From: Bacteroidetes bacterium MED-G17
Lineage (GTDB): Bacteria > Bacteroidota > Bacteroidia > NS11-12g > UBA9320
Direction: 5' to 3'
Assembly: GCA_002457675.1 (NCBI GenBank)
Contig: NTKK01000007.1
Location: 47,900-111,899, forward strand
Length of the DNA stretch: 64,000 nucleotides
The notes under the pieces were generated by a model. The model saw only the letters and a list, made by a program, of their open reading frames with translations. It was not told the origin of the DNA and made no database searches. Below, piece after piece: positions 44,178-52,864 of the stretch (its first letter is position 1; each line of letters opens with the position of its first letter). The position numbers were made by a program, and so were the translations under genes.

Positions 44178-45653
44178 TCAGTAAGCCCTTGCGAACAAAA
44201 CTCTTTGATCGGAAGCTTTACCTGAAAAAACATCTTTCCCAGACAATTTTTTATTATTAAGCGGGATACAACGAATGGTAGCTTTGGTAAGTTCTTTTAT
44301 TTTTTCTTCCGTTTCAGACGTGCCATCCCAATGTGCACTCAAAAAGCCACCTTTTTCAATTTCAACCAAAAATTCTTCCCAAGAATTTACTTCTTTAATC
44401 TGTTGGTCTCTATATTCTTTCGCTTTATGATACATTGATTTCTGTATGTCTTGCAACAACTTTGGGACTTTTGTTGCTAACTCATTTATTGAAATAGTCT
44501 CTTTCGTTTTGGTATCCCTTCTTGCCAATTCAATCGTTTTATTTTCAAGATCTCTTTTACCAACAGCCAAGCGAATAGGAACTCCTTTTAACTCATACTC
44601 TGCAAATTTCCAACCAGGTTTGTGGGTATCTCTGTCATCAAATTTGACACTTAGACCCTGATTCTGTAAATCCTTTATTATAGGCTGTATTTCTTCTTTG
44701 ATTTGATTTAGTTGTTCTTCCCCCTTATAGATAGGTACAACTACAACCTGTATTGGCGCCAAATTTGGAGGTAAAACCAAACCTTCGTCATCACTATGGG
44801 TCATTACCAAGGCACCCATCAAACGTGTGCTTACGCCCCAGCTTGTTGCCCACACATGTTCTCTTTTACCCTCATTATTGGTGTATTGTACATCAAATGC
44901 TTTGGCAAAATTTTGACCTAAAAAGTGGGATGTTCCTGCTTGAAGTGCTTTCCCGTCTTGCATTAAGGCTTCTATACAATATGTTTCTTCTGCTCCAGCA
45001 AATCGTTCACTGGCTGTTTTTAATCCTTTAATTACAGGAATGGCCATAAATTGCTCTGCAAAATCTGCGTAGACCGTGAGCATGGTTTCTGCTTCTTCAA
45101 TGGCTTCCTTTTTTGTCGCGTGTGCGGTATGGCCTTCTTGCCACAAAAATTCTGAGGTTCGAAGAAACAAACGTGTGCGCATTTCCCAACGCACCACATT
45201 TGCCCATTGGTTTATTAGAATTGGCAAATCACGATAAGATTCTATCCAATTTTTATATGTGTTCCAAATAACTGCCTCGCTTGTTGGCCTAACCACAAGT
45301 TCCTCCTCCAATTTTGCTTCCGGGTCAACTATTAGCTTTCCAATATTTTCTTCATCATTTTTCAGTCTATAGTGAGTAACTACTGCACATTCTTTCGCAA
45401 AACCTTCTGCATTTTTTTCCTCTGCTTCAAACAAACTTTTTGGAACAAAAAGAGGGAAATAGGCGTTTTGATGTCCTGTATCTTTAAACATCTTGTCTAA
45501 TTGAGACTGCATTTTTTCCCAAATTGCATAACCATATGGCTTTATTACCATGCAGCCACGAACTGCGCTATGTTCAGCCAGTCCTGCATTGATAACCAAG
45601 TCGTTATACCATTTTGAATAATCTTCAGATCGCTTTATTTTTTCAAATGACAT
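44178..45653 (-). CDS. proS: Proline--tRNA ligase (archaeal/eukaryotic type)
   Basis: Charges tRNA-Pro. The start at ATG 45653 gives [29 protein letters not shown], the conserved opening of ProS type 3; the ATG at 45689 adds 12 unrelated residues. Class II motifs are [28 protein letters not shown], and [17 protein letters not shown]; the anticodon-binding domain begins at [12 protein letters not shown]. There is no YbaK-like editing insert, as expected of this type. Length is 491. Confidence 0.97.
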   Translation of the reverse strand: MSFEKIKRSEDYSKWYNDLVINAGLAEHSAVRGCMVIKPYGYAIWEKMQSQLDKMFKDTGHQNAYFPLFVPKSLFEAEEKNAEGFAKECAVVTHYRLKNDEENIGKLIVDPEAKLEEELVVRPTSEAVIWNTYKNWIESYRDLPILINQWANVVRWEMRTRLFLRTSEFLWQEGHTAHATKKEAIEEAETMLTVYADFAEQFMAIPVIKGLKTASERFAGAEETYCIEALMQDGKALQAGTSHFLGQNFAKAFDVQYTNNEGKREHVWATSWGVSTRLMGALVMTHSDDEGLVLPPNLAPIQVVVVPIYKGEEQLNQIKEEIQPIIKDLQNQGLSVKFDDRDTHKPGWKFAEYELKGVPIRLAVGKRDLENKTIELARRDTKTKETISINELATKVPKLLQDIQKSMYHKAKEYRDQQIKEVNSWEEFLVEIEKGGFLSAHWDGTSETEEKIKELTKATIRCIPLNNKKLSGKDVFSGKASDQRVLFARAY

Positions 45654-45756
45654 AAAATTTTCTATTTTGGAATGGCTTTTGCAAAACAACAGATACCAAC
45701 GGAATTATTTAGTGCTATTAGCATTATTTATCGGACTGACTTAAATTAATTTTAAA

Positions 45757-46875
45757 ATGACAAAGAAAACACAATTCACCATCATCTTCATTTTTCTTGG
45801 ATTTTATAAAGCCTTTGCTCAATACGATGATTTGTATTCAGGGTTTGATGATCAACCACTAGTGATTAAAAAAGAAGTCATTAAAAAACAAAATATCATT
45901 TTACCCGACAAACAAAGAGCAGAAGATCCAGAGATTGACGAAAAAGACAGATATATTTCTAAAGACGACTATATGTCTTATGAAGATTATTTTAATCGGT
46001 TAAATAGGGAAGAATTGTTTGATTATTACTCCGATGGTTACAGAGATGGTTTGAGAGATGCACAAAGAAATACATGGAGATTTTCATCTTGGAATAACTT
46101 CTATGATTTTAGTCCTTATTATAGAAGACCAATTTTTGATCCAAGGCGAAGAAAAAACTTTTATTTCGGGTGGAATTCCTTTTCAGGTTGGAACTACGGG
46201 TTTCAATCTTCCTTTGGTTATCCTCTAATAAATCCATATTGGTCTGCAAATTATGGTTTGATTGGAGGACCAAGATTTGCATATTACAATTACTATGATC
46301 CGTGGTATTTTAGAAACAACATGTTTTGGAATAATCGAAGAGCATATCAAAATCGTTCATGGAATGATTATAATTACCCAAGACAAAGTGTTAACAGATC
46401 CCAAACCATTAGAAAACAGAGATATGTTTTGAGCTCTACTGTTCCGTCAAGGTATAGCAATAGAACCTTAAATGCAACAAGCTCTCGTCGAAAAGAGGCT
46501 TTTACACCTGAAAATGGTTCAGGAAGAAGTGACCAAACCAGCAAAACAATTAAAGGTGTAAATCCCAATCTTCGAACAAATTCAAGAAATACATCAAGAA
46601 CAATCTATTCTGCTCCTTCTAGATCGTATAACAACTCAAGCAGAAATAACTCATCTTCGAGATCCTATTCGCCCAAGTCCAATAGAAGTTACAACTCTGC
46701 TCCTTCTAGATCGTATAACAACTCAAGCAGAAATAACTCATCTTCGAGGTCCTATTCGCCCAAGTCCGATAGAAGTTACAACTCTGCTCCTTCTAGATCG
46801 TATAACAACCCGAGTAGAAATAGCTCACCTTCAAGATCAAGCGGAGGTAGGAGCAAAAGTGCCAGCAGAAAATAG
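45757..46875 (+). CDS. Secreted Tyr/Asn/Arg/Ser-rich protein with C-terminal tandem repeats
   Basis: A 372-residue protein with a signal peptide (MTKKTQFTIIFIFLGFYKAFAQ). An acidic segment (residues 25-85) is followed by an aromatic- and Asn-rich part (FYFGWNSFSGWNYGFQSSFGYP, YNYYDPWYFRNNMFWNN) and a Ser/Arg/Asn-rich tail with a 29-residue unit repeated 2.6 times (residues 285-370). No domain is recognised. The layout resembles Bacteroidota secreted proteins rich in G/W/Y before an SR-rich tail. The tail is very basic and might bind nucleic acid or acidic polysaccharide, but this is guesswork. The FadL-like gene follows after 12 bases, likely in the same transcript. Confidence 0.75.
   Translation: MTKKTQFTIIFIFLGFYKAFAQYDDLYSGFDDQPLVIKKEVIKKQNIILPDKQRAEDPEIDEKDRYISKDDYMSYEDYFNRLNREELFDYYSDGYRDGLRDAQRNTWRFSSWNNFYDFSPYYRRPIFDPRRRKNFYFGWNSFSGWNYGFQSSFGYPLINPYWSANYGLIGGPRFAYYNYYDPWYFRNNMFWNNRRAYQNRSWNDYNYPRQSVNRSQTIRKQRYVLSSTVPSRYSNRTLNATSSRRKEAFTPENGSGRSDQTSKTIKGVNPNLRTNSRNTSRTIYSAPSRSYNNSSRNNSSSRSYSPKSNRSYNSAPSRSYNNSSRNNSSSRSYSPKSDRSYNSAPSRSYNNPSRNSSPSRSSGGRSKSASRK
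46609..46840 (+). repeat. 87-bp in-frame tandem repeat
   Basis: Copies start at 46609, 46696 and 46783, an exact 87-base period (29 codons, SAPSRSYNNSSRNN and following). Copies one and two differ by only two bases in 87 (A/G at the R codon, A/G giving Asn to Asp). The third copy is partial and more diverged after about 45 bases. The near identity of the first two shows a recent duplication or homogenisation. Confidence 0.95.
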
Positions 46876-46887
46876 AAAAAAAACTAG

Positions 46888-48366
46888 ATGAAAAAACACG
46901 TTATAGGACTTTTACATGTCTTTCTTTTCTTTTTTTCAAGTGCGCAAACTGAATTGATCGGCTATCAACTTAGTCAACCTTCCTGGAGCGGATCGCCAAG
47001 AGCCATGGGTGCTGGAGATGCCTTTGGAGCGCTGGGAGCGGACATTGCTTCTGCACAAATAAACCCTGCAGGCTTGGCTCAATTTAAAAAAAGTGAATAT
47101 TCATTTTCATTAGGCTATAAGAGTCAAAAAAATACTTCAACGTATTTTAATAATTCTAAAGTAGACAACTCATCTGACTTATATTTATCTAACCTATCGA
47201 TGGTGTTTTCACAGAAAAAAAGAAGAAAAACAGGATGGCAAAATTTTAACTTAGGACTTAGTTACAACCAAAACAACAATTTTCAACGAAAAATACGCTA
47301 CGAAGGGATAAATAACGAATCCTCATATACGGAAGCAGTAGCGGAATTGGCCAATGTGATTGGTATTGCAACAGGTGATTCTTTAAATGGATTACAAAAT
47401 GGTTTTGATGAATATGCAGATATGTTTTGGTTTGCTTATCTAATTGATCCCCACCCTAGTGGCGAAGGCGGTTATATTGGTACAATAGACCCAAATTATA
47501 GGCGCTTAGAACAAAGAAACACCTTAAATCAAAGTGGCAAAAACAGTCAGTTCAACATCAGTTTTTCAGGCAACTTCGACAATCAAATTTTATTTGGTGC
47601 TGGCTTGGGTTTGTTTACCTCAAATTTTGATGAAACCAATCAATTTACAGAATTGAACGATTTTGATCTAAAAAGTCAAAACACGTGGGATTTATTTGAT
47701 TTTAGGCGGTCATTTTCTTACCAAGCTGCTGGTTTTGGACTTAATCTTGGTTTAATTGTACTACCTTTTGAAAATGTGCGCGCAGGTCTATCACTTCAAA
47801 CACCTAAGTTTATGACCATAAATGAAAATTTTTCTGATCGACTGAATGTGCAATACTTTATGCAATCTGCTAGAAATTATTTTACGAAAGATTTTTCCAA
47901 TAATTACCGATTGACTACACCGGCTAAAACTACCTTAAGTTTTGCGTACCTGTTTGATAAAAAAGGTTTTCTATCGGCCGATATAGAAATGATAGATTAT
48001 AGCACCATGAGCTTTTCGAGCTCAGACCAAAATCTAGATGCCGTTAACGATTTTTTAACAAATAACTTCAGATCAACAGTGAATGTTAGATTTGGCGGTG
48101 AGTATGTATTAAACAAAATTCAACTAAGAGGTGGTTATGGGCGATTGCAAAGCCCAAACAAAAAGACCAATTCAACTACTGAAGGCACAGATAATTTTAC
48201 TATTGGGGTTGGCCTAAAGGACCGAAGGACTAGCATTGAAATAGCTTATTTGTATCAAATTGTCCGAGACGCTTATAGTCCTTACTCAACAGCAAATCAA
48301 AGGCCATTTACAGTCAACAAAACCACCAACAAAAACCTGGTTTTGGGCATGAAATTTAGGTTTTAG
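46888..48366 (+). CDS. OmpP1/FadL-like outer-membrane porin
   Basis: A 492-residue protein with a signal peptide (MKKHVIGLLHVFLFFFSSAQ). It has the FadL/OmpP1 opening in Bacteroidota form, SGSPRAMGAGDAFGALGADIASAQINPAGLA, then alternating strands throughout and a C-terminal barrel strand ending K-N-L-V-L-G-M-K-F-R-F. It could import hydrophobic compounds or serve as a lipoprotein partner. It is convergent with the small T9SS gene, stops overlapping by 4 bases. Confidence 0.87.
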   Translation: MKKHVIGLLHVFLFFFSSAQTELIGYQLSQPSWSGSPRAMGAGDAFGALGADIASAQINPAGLAQFKKSEYSFSLGYKSQKNTSTYFNNSKVDNSSDLYLSNLSMVFSQKKRRKTGWQNFNLGLSYNQNNNFQRKIRYEGINNESSYTEAVAELANVIGIATGDSLNGLQNGFDEYADMFWFAYLIDPHPSGEGGYIGTIDPNYRRLEQRNTLNQSGKNSQFNISFSGNFDNQILFGAGLGLFTSNFDETNQFTELNDFDLKSQNTWDLFDFRRSFSYQAAGFGLNLGLIVLPFENVRAGLSLQTPKFMTINENFSDRLNVQYFMQSARNYFTKDFSNNYRLTTPAKTTLSFAYLFDKKGFLSADIEMIDYSTMSFSSSDQNLDAVNDFLTNNFRSTVNVRFGGEYVLNKIQLRGGYGRLQSPNKKTNSTTEGTDNFTIGVGLKDRRTSIEIAYLYQIVRDAYSPYSTANQRPFTVNKTTNKNLVLGMKFRF

Positions 48367-49016
48367 TTTTTTCGAAAAACTTTTGTAATCGTTTTAGATG
48401 CTACATCAAATTTGATGAGATACATGCCTACATGTAGGTTTCGAATATCAATGTGTTGATTTGATTGAATCTTTCCTTCTCGCACAATGTTGCCAAGCAA
48501 ATCATAAATGGAATATGTTATATTATCTGTATTGGCCCCCTTTAGGTAGATATTGTTTTTTGAAGGGTTGGGATATACTGAGAAGCTTTGAGAAACATCC
48601 TGTAATGACGCGCCCCAACAAGAACCGCTAATTTTAATTGTATCGCGGTTGCTTGTATTTTCTCTAGCATAAACTACAACCTCTGCTTCGCCTTCACCTT
48701 TGATTTCTGAAGGATAAAAATAGAATCTAAAGGTAAAAGAGTCGTTTGGGTTAAAATCAAAATTGGCTTCGTTTGTTTCAACACCATAACATAAATTTAT
48801 GTCGCAAACTGCCGTTTCCCAACCTTCTGTTCTTTCATTCTTGACTCTTTGCCAGCTAAAAGACTTATCTTGAGAACTATTTACAATGGTAACGTAGGTA
48901 ACCAACTCTGGGCTTGTGCAGTATCCTTCGACAGAAATTTCAGTTTTTGCAAATTTTATTTGAGCATAGGAAACAAATGACAAAGCCAAAAAAAGGATGG
49001 TAATAATTTTTCTCAT
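48363..49016 (-). CDS. Small secreted protein with T9SS type A sorting domain
   Basis: A 217-residue protein with a signal peptide (MRKIITILFLALSFVSYAQ). Residues 20-135 form a beta-sandwich-like domain with paired cysteines (GYCTSPELV, VCDINLCYG), and the C-terminal ~75 residues are a T9SS type A domain: FSVYPNPSKNNIYLKG, YSIYDLLGNIVREGKI, LHVGMYLIKFDVASKTITKVFRKN. It should be exported to the cell surface. The function of the N-terminal domain is unknown. Confidence 0.9.
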   Translation of the reverse strand: MRKIITILFLALSFVSYAQIKFAKTEISVEGYCTSPELVTYVTIVNSSQDKSFSWQRVKNERTEGWETAVCDINLCYGVETNEANFDFNPNDSFTFRFYFYPSEIKGEGEAEVVVYARENTSNRDTIKISGSCWGASLQDVSQSFSVYPNPSKNNIYLKGANTDNITYSIYDLLGNIVREGKIQSNQHIDIRNLHVGMYLIKFDVASKTITKVFRKN

Positions 49017-49057
49017 GCCACAAATAAAATGAATTGTTTCTATTTTTCAAATAGTTT

Positions 49058-49621
49058 CTATACCGCTTCAGACTCTACGGCCTCTACCTCAGGAACCATT
49101 CTTTTGAGCAGATTTTCAATTCCCGCCTTTAAAGTCATGGTTGATGAAGGGCAACCACTACAGGCTCCTTTCATTAGTACTGTTACAATTCCGTTTTCAA
49201 AACTTTTGAAATCAATTGCACCTCCATCCATCTCTACTGCTGGCTTTACATGATCGTGCAAAAGTTTTTTGATTTTAGTAATCACTTCACTTTCCTCTTC
49301 CTCTGAAAGACTTGCAGTATTTAACTTTATTGGCTTGTCTGCCTCTATGTATTCTTTGATGAACTTTTTAAGTTGTGGTATAATATCAAACCACTGATAA
49401 TCAGGCTTTTTTGTAACTGTTACAAAGTTGTTCATGACAAAAACGCCATTTACAAAGTCATAATCAAACAAAGCTTCTGCTATTGGGGCGTCCTTTACCA
49501 ATTCCTTCTTTCTAAAATCAATTGAATCATTGGGTAGAACCATTTTGTTGACTACAAATTTCATACTTTCGGGGTTGGGTGTTGACTCCGTATAAACCAT
49601 TGTGACTTCTCCTATACTCAT
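49058..49621 (-). CDS. NifU/NFU family iron-sulfur scaffold protein
   Basis: A 187-residue protein with an N-terminal Nfu-N (scaffold) domain (VYTESTPNPESMKFVVNKMVLPN, about residues 8-95) and a C-terminal NifU domain with the cluster-binding C-S-G-C-P-S-S (Cys154, Cys157) in MKGACSGCPSSTMTLKAGIENLL. It passes Fe-S clusters to target proteins. Both an upstream helicase-nuclease with a likely Fe-S domain and this gene are on the same strand. A -7 box TAACTTTG lies seven bases upstream of the ATG. Confidence 0.94.
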   Translation of the reverse strand: MSIGEVTMVYTESTPNPESMKFVVNKMVLPNDSIDFRKKELVKDAPIAEALFDYDFVNGVFVMNNFVTVTKKPDYQWFDIIPQLKKFIKEYIEADKPIKLNTASLSEEEESEVITKIKKLLHDHVKPAVEMDGGAIDFKSFENGIVTVLMKGACSGCPSSTMTLKAGIENLLKRMVPEVEAVESEAV

Positions 49622-49628
49622 ACTTTTA

Positions 49629-49636
49629 CAAAGTTA
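49629..49636 (-). promoter_or_regulatory. -7 promoter box for the NifU-type gene
   Basis: On the minus strand this reads TAACTTTG, an exact TAnnTTTG, seven bases before the ATG at 49621. It overlaps the last codon and stop of the upstream helicase gene. Confidence 0.45.
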
Positions 49637-52600
49637 CATATCAATATCTATTTTGTTCATTGCAAGCTGTTTTTGAAAATTACACCAATAACATTTTTCC
49701 TCTGCACAACTTTTATTGAATTCACCATTTTTTATCGCAGCGTAGCTTTCTTCAATTTGCGTAGAAACAATTTCTACCTCTTCTTGACTTGGTTCCATTA
49801 CTATTTCGTGAAATTTTCCTTTTTCCTCTTGTACATATGAAATAATACCTCTTTGAAATGTGTGTTGAATACTTGAAGAGCTATCCACCAATATTTTATA
49901 AAAAACCACTTGTCGCCAATAATCTCCTCCATAATATTTTTCTCCCTCCGAAGGGAGTGCCTCTTTCTGTGGTGGGGCAATACTTTTTTTCTTGTTGGAA
50001 TATTTACCTGTTTTAAAGTCAACGACATCTACCATGTTTTGAGAAAAAATTAATTTATCTAGTTGACCTTTAATCGGAACCCCCCTTACCACAACTCCCT
50101 CAATTTTTTTCTCCGTACTAAAATTAGTATTCATTTCCCATTGTGCTTTCCGCCGGGTAAATAAGGCTTTCAGCTGCTCTTCTCCTCTGAGGAGAAGTGA
50201 CGCTAAAATTTTTTCATTAAGACTATCCCCCTGGTTTTTTATACTAAAGTTGTATTGTTGAATGGCAAAATCTACAGTGGGCATTTCTTTTTTAGGATGA
50301 GCCAACATTGCTTTAAAACTGCTGTCTAGGGCGAAGTGCATTGCCGTTCCAAATGCCATATACTGATTTTTTGCTTGTGGAATTCTGAGTACATGTTGGT
50401 AGTAAAATGTGCGCGGACATTTTAAAAATGTATTCAAATGGGTAACACTTAATTTATACCCCTCTAAAGATTTTTGAATCATTTCTTTATTAAGCAAATT
50501 CTCCATTATTAAATCTTTTTCTTTAAAGATAAGTTGCACCAAATCCTCCATTTGATATTCATTGTTTTGTTGATTATGTAACTCAACAAAGTCTGTATTT
50601 TCTAACTCTGCTACAAATTGGCTCGGAACCATCCCTTTGCCATCATTTGTTTTTGGATAGCTAATGTGCAAACCAAATTTTGCTCTTGTCATTGCCACAA
50701 AAAACAATCGTCTTTTTTCCTCAATATTTCCATCAAGAATATCCATATTGGGTAAAACTTTAGCCATTTGATAAGGTAAACCATCGTAAGGCGATTTTTT
50801 CTCCCATTGTGAACTTGCATTTATGATAAAAACATGCTCAAACTCTAAACCTTTAGAACCATGGGCACTCAACATATTTACTCCTTTAGTGCTTCCTTGA
50901 AATATTTCCACAGCTAATGAAATTTTGTTTTCAAGCATCAAATCAATGTTTGTAATAATTTCTGAAAGAGCTGTAATGGTTTTTTTCTTGGCTTCAAACT
51001 GAATAAATTTAAAGAATGCGTTTATACATTCCAAATTTTCTTTTCTTGATTCACCTTGCAGGGCGATTTGAAGAAAATTAAGTTTTTTGAGCGCAAGCTC
51101 CGCCAACTCTATTGGACTTACTTGAAAGTATTTGCCCATTAAATACTCCAAGTCAGCCACTGTACTTTTGATTTTGGCCCGTTGTTCTTTGGAAATTTTG
51201 GTTTCTTTAAGCATGTCATTCCCCGCTTCTACGTTTTGAATGTCTTGTCTCCAAATCTTTGCTGTTGGATTTTGTTTGAAATAAAAACCCAGCTGTGCCA
51301 AACTTAAAGGTGAAATACCAAATTGAGGGTAGTGCAAAATTTCAAAAAGCAAATGGTCTGCACTGAAAGGTCGGTTTATCTCCATATCGATGTAGCGCAA
51401 TATTTTCAACCATTTACTTACCCAGTTATTTACAAGCGCATTAGACTTTTTTGCCTTTTGAAGTGGAATGTTTTCATTTTGAAGGGCAATTTCTATATGA
51501 TTCCCAAACTTATGTTTTGCATAGATGACCGCTATTTCTTCTGGCTTGGTACCATTTGAAATAAGTCCCTTTATTTTCTTTACGGTATCAAGCGCCTCGT
51601 AATATGGATTTGAATAGCTCGAAATTTGAACTTTTTGATTTTGTTTGGGATTATTGCTTTGAAGTATTTTTTCAATACCTAAATATTTATTGAGTCGTTC
51701 TTGGTTATGGTCAATCAATATTTTGGATGCATCAAGCACGTTTTGGGTACTGCGGTAATTTTGTTTCAAAAATATTTTGGTCAAATTTGGTTGGTACCTA
51801 TCATAAAAATTTTTGACATTTTCTATGTTGGCCCCCTGAAACTTGTAAATAGATTGGTCGTCGTCACCAACTACAAAAAGATTGGGGTTATTTTTCCAAT
51901 AGGATGCAAGTAGGTAGAGTAGTTCACTTTGTGCCCCACTTGTGTCTTGAAATTCGTCTACCAATATGTATTGGTACTGTTCCTGATAGTTGGCTAGTAT
52001 ATCTGGATTTTTTTGCAAGAGCTCAATACTTTTAAGCAACATATCTGGATAATCGAACAACTTTTTCTCGCGGAGTTTTTCCTGCAGTGGGTCAAAAAGT
52101 TGAATAGCGGCTTTTAATTTTTCCATATTTTGGATAAAAGGTTTCCACTTATTGGGCTTTAAGTCGCCCGCTTCAAATTCCTTACTTTTCCTTTTATAAT
52201 GAAAATCGTTGCCTTGATCGTCATGAATTTCCCTTATGCCATTTTCGACAGTCTTAAGTATTTTGTCTGGCACCCATTTCTCCTTTTTCATAAAATCAAT
52301 TACGCTAAATATGTGCTCTCTGTCATAGTACATATCACCAGACAATCTTCTAAGCACATTGTTAGGAGCAAGTTGGTCTATTATATAGTTGCCTAATTGT
52401 ACTTTCTCTAACTCACTTATAGGCTGAAGATTTCTTTCCCTCATTAGATGTTCATTTTCTTGTAGAATTTTGGTGCCAAAGCTGTGGAAGGTGAAAATTG
52501 ACAATTTATAAGCTTCGGCTCCAATGAATTTTTTCAACCTTTCTTGCATGGCAACTACAGCAGCGTTGGTGTACGTAAGCGCCAATATATTGGATGCTTG

Positions 52601-52762
52601 AATGTCTGTTTCCAACAAGATTTTTGCAATCCGTGTTGCCAATATTTGCGTTTTACCAGTTCCAGGGCCAGCAATAACTAAAACAGGCCCATCGATGGTA
52701 TCTACCGCTTTTTTTTGTTTTTTATTTAACTTTTTGTAAGCTTGCTCAAACGAATTTTTCAT
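49634..52762 (-). CDS. UvrD/RecB-type helicase with C-terminal PD-(D/E)XK nuclease
   Basis: From ATG 52762 (1042 residues; the upstream extension to 52900 has no helicase character and overlaps the divergent gene) the protein opens MKNSFEQAYKKLNKKQKKAVDTIDGPVLVIAGPGTGKT. Superfamily 1 motifs: Walker A G-P-G-T-G-K-T, DEFQDTSGAQ, GDDDQSIYKFQGAN, LKQNYRST, MLSAHGSKGLEFEHVFI and LFFVAMTRAK. The C terminus has a RecB-like nuclease: FLKCPRTFYYQHVLRIP, KGQLDKLIF, VDFKTGK; Cys residues at C-P-R-T and in SCAEEKCYWC look like the four ligands of an AddB-type Fe-S cluster. The domains fit a DNA-end or break-processing enzyme, RecBCD/AddAB-like, in one chain. No addA or addB partner is adjacent. Confidence 0.92.
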   Translation of the reverse strand: MKNSFEQAYKKLNKKQKKAVDTIDGPVLVIAGPGTGKTQILATRIAKILLETDIQASNILALTYTNAAVVAMQERLKKFIGAEAYKLSIFTFHSFGTKILQENEHLMRERNLQPISELEKVQLGNYIIDQLAPNNVLRRLSGDMYYDREHIFSVIDFMKKEKWVPDKILKTVENGIREIHDDQGNDFHYKRKSKEFEAGDLKPNKWKPFIQNMEKLKAAIQLFDPLQEKLREKKLFDYPDMLLKSIELLQKNPDILANYQEQYQYILVDEFQDTSGAQSELLYLLASYWKNNPNLFVVGDDDQSIYKFQGANIENVKNFYDRYQPNLTKIFLKQNYRSTQNVLDASKILIDHNQERLNKYLGIEKILQSNNPKQNQKVQISSYSNPYYEALDTVKKIKGLISNGTKPEEIAVIYAKHKFGNHIEIALQNENIPLQKAKKSNALVNNWVSKWLKILRYIDMEINRPFSADHLLFEILHYPQFGISPLSLAQLGFYFKQNPTAKIWRQDIQNVEAGNDMLKETKISKEQRAKIKSTVADLEYLMGKYFQVSPIELAELALKKLNFLQIALQGESRKENLECINAFFKFIQFEAKKKTITALSEIITNIDLMLENKISLAVEIFQGSTKGVNMLSAHGSKGLEFEHVFIINASSQWEKKSPYDGLPYQMAKVLPNMDILDGNIEEKRRLFFVAMTRAKFGLHISYPKTNDGKGMVPSQFVAELENTDFVELHNQQNNEYQMEDLVQLIFKEKDLIMENLLNKEMIQKSLEGYKLSVTHLNTFLKCPRTFYYQHVLRIPQAKNQYMAFGTAMHFALDSSFKAMLAHPKKEMPTVDFAIQQYNFSIKNQGDSLNEKILASLLLRGEEQLKALFTRRKAQWEMNTNFSTEKKIEGVVVRGVPIKGQLDKLIFSQNMVDVVDFKTGKYSNKKKSIAPPQKEALPSEGEKYYGGDYWRQVVFYKILVDSSSSIQHTFQRGIISYVQEEKGKFHEIVMEPSQEEVEIVSTQIEESYAAIKNGEFNKSCAEEKCYWCNFQKQLAMNKIDIDM

Positions 52763-52864
52763 AAAATTCTTGTTAAATATTAAATAATTGTTGTGAAAAA
52801 TAGGAATTGAACAATTTTTTAATTTTATTCGAATTTCACAAATTGTTAATAAAATCTTAGTCTT

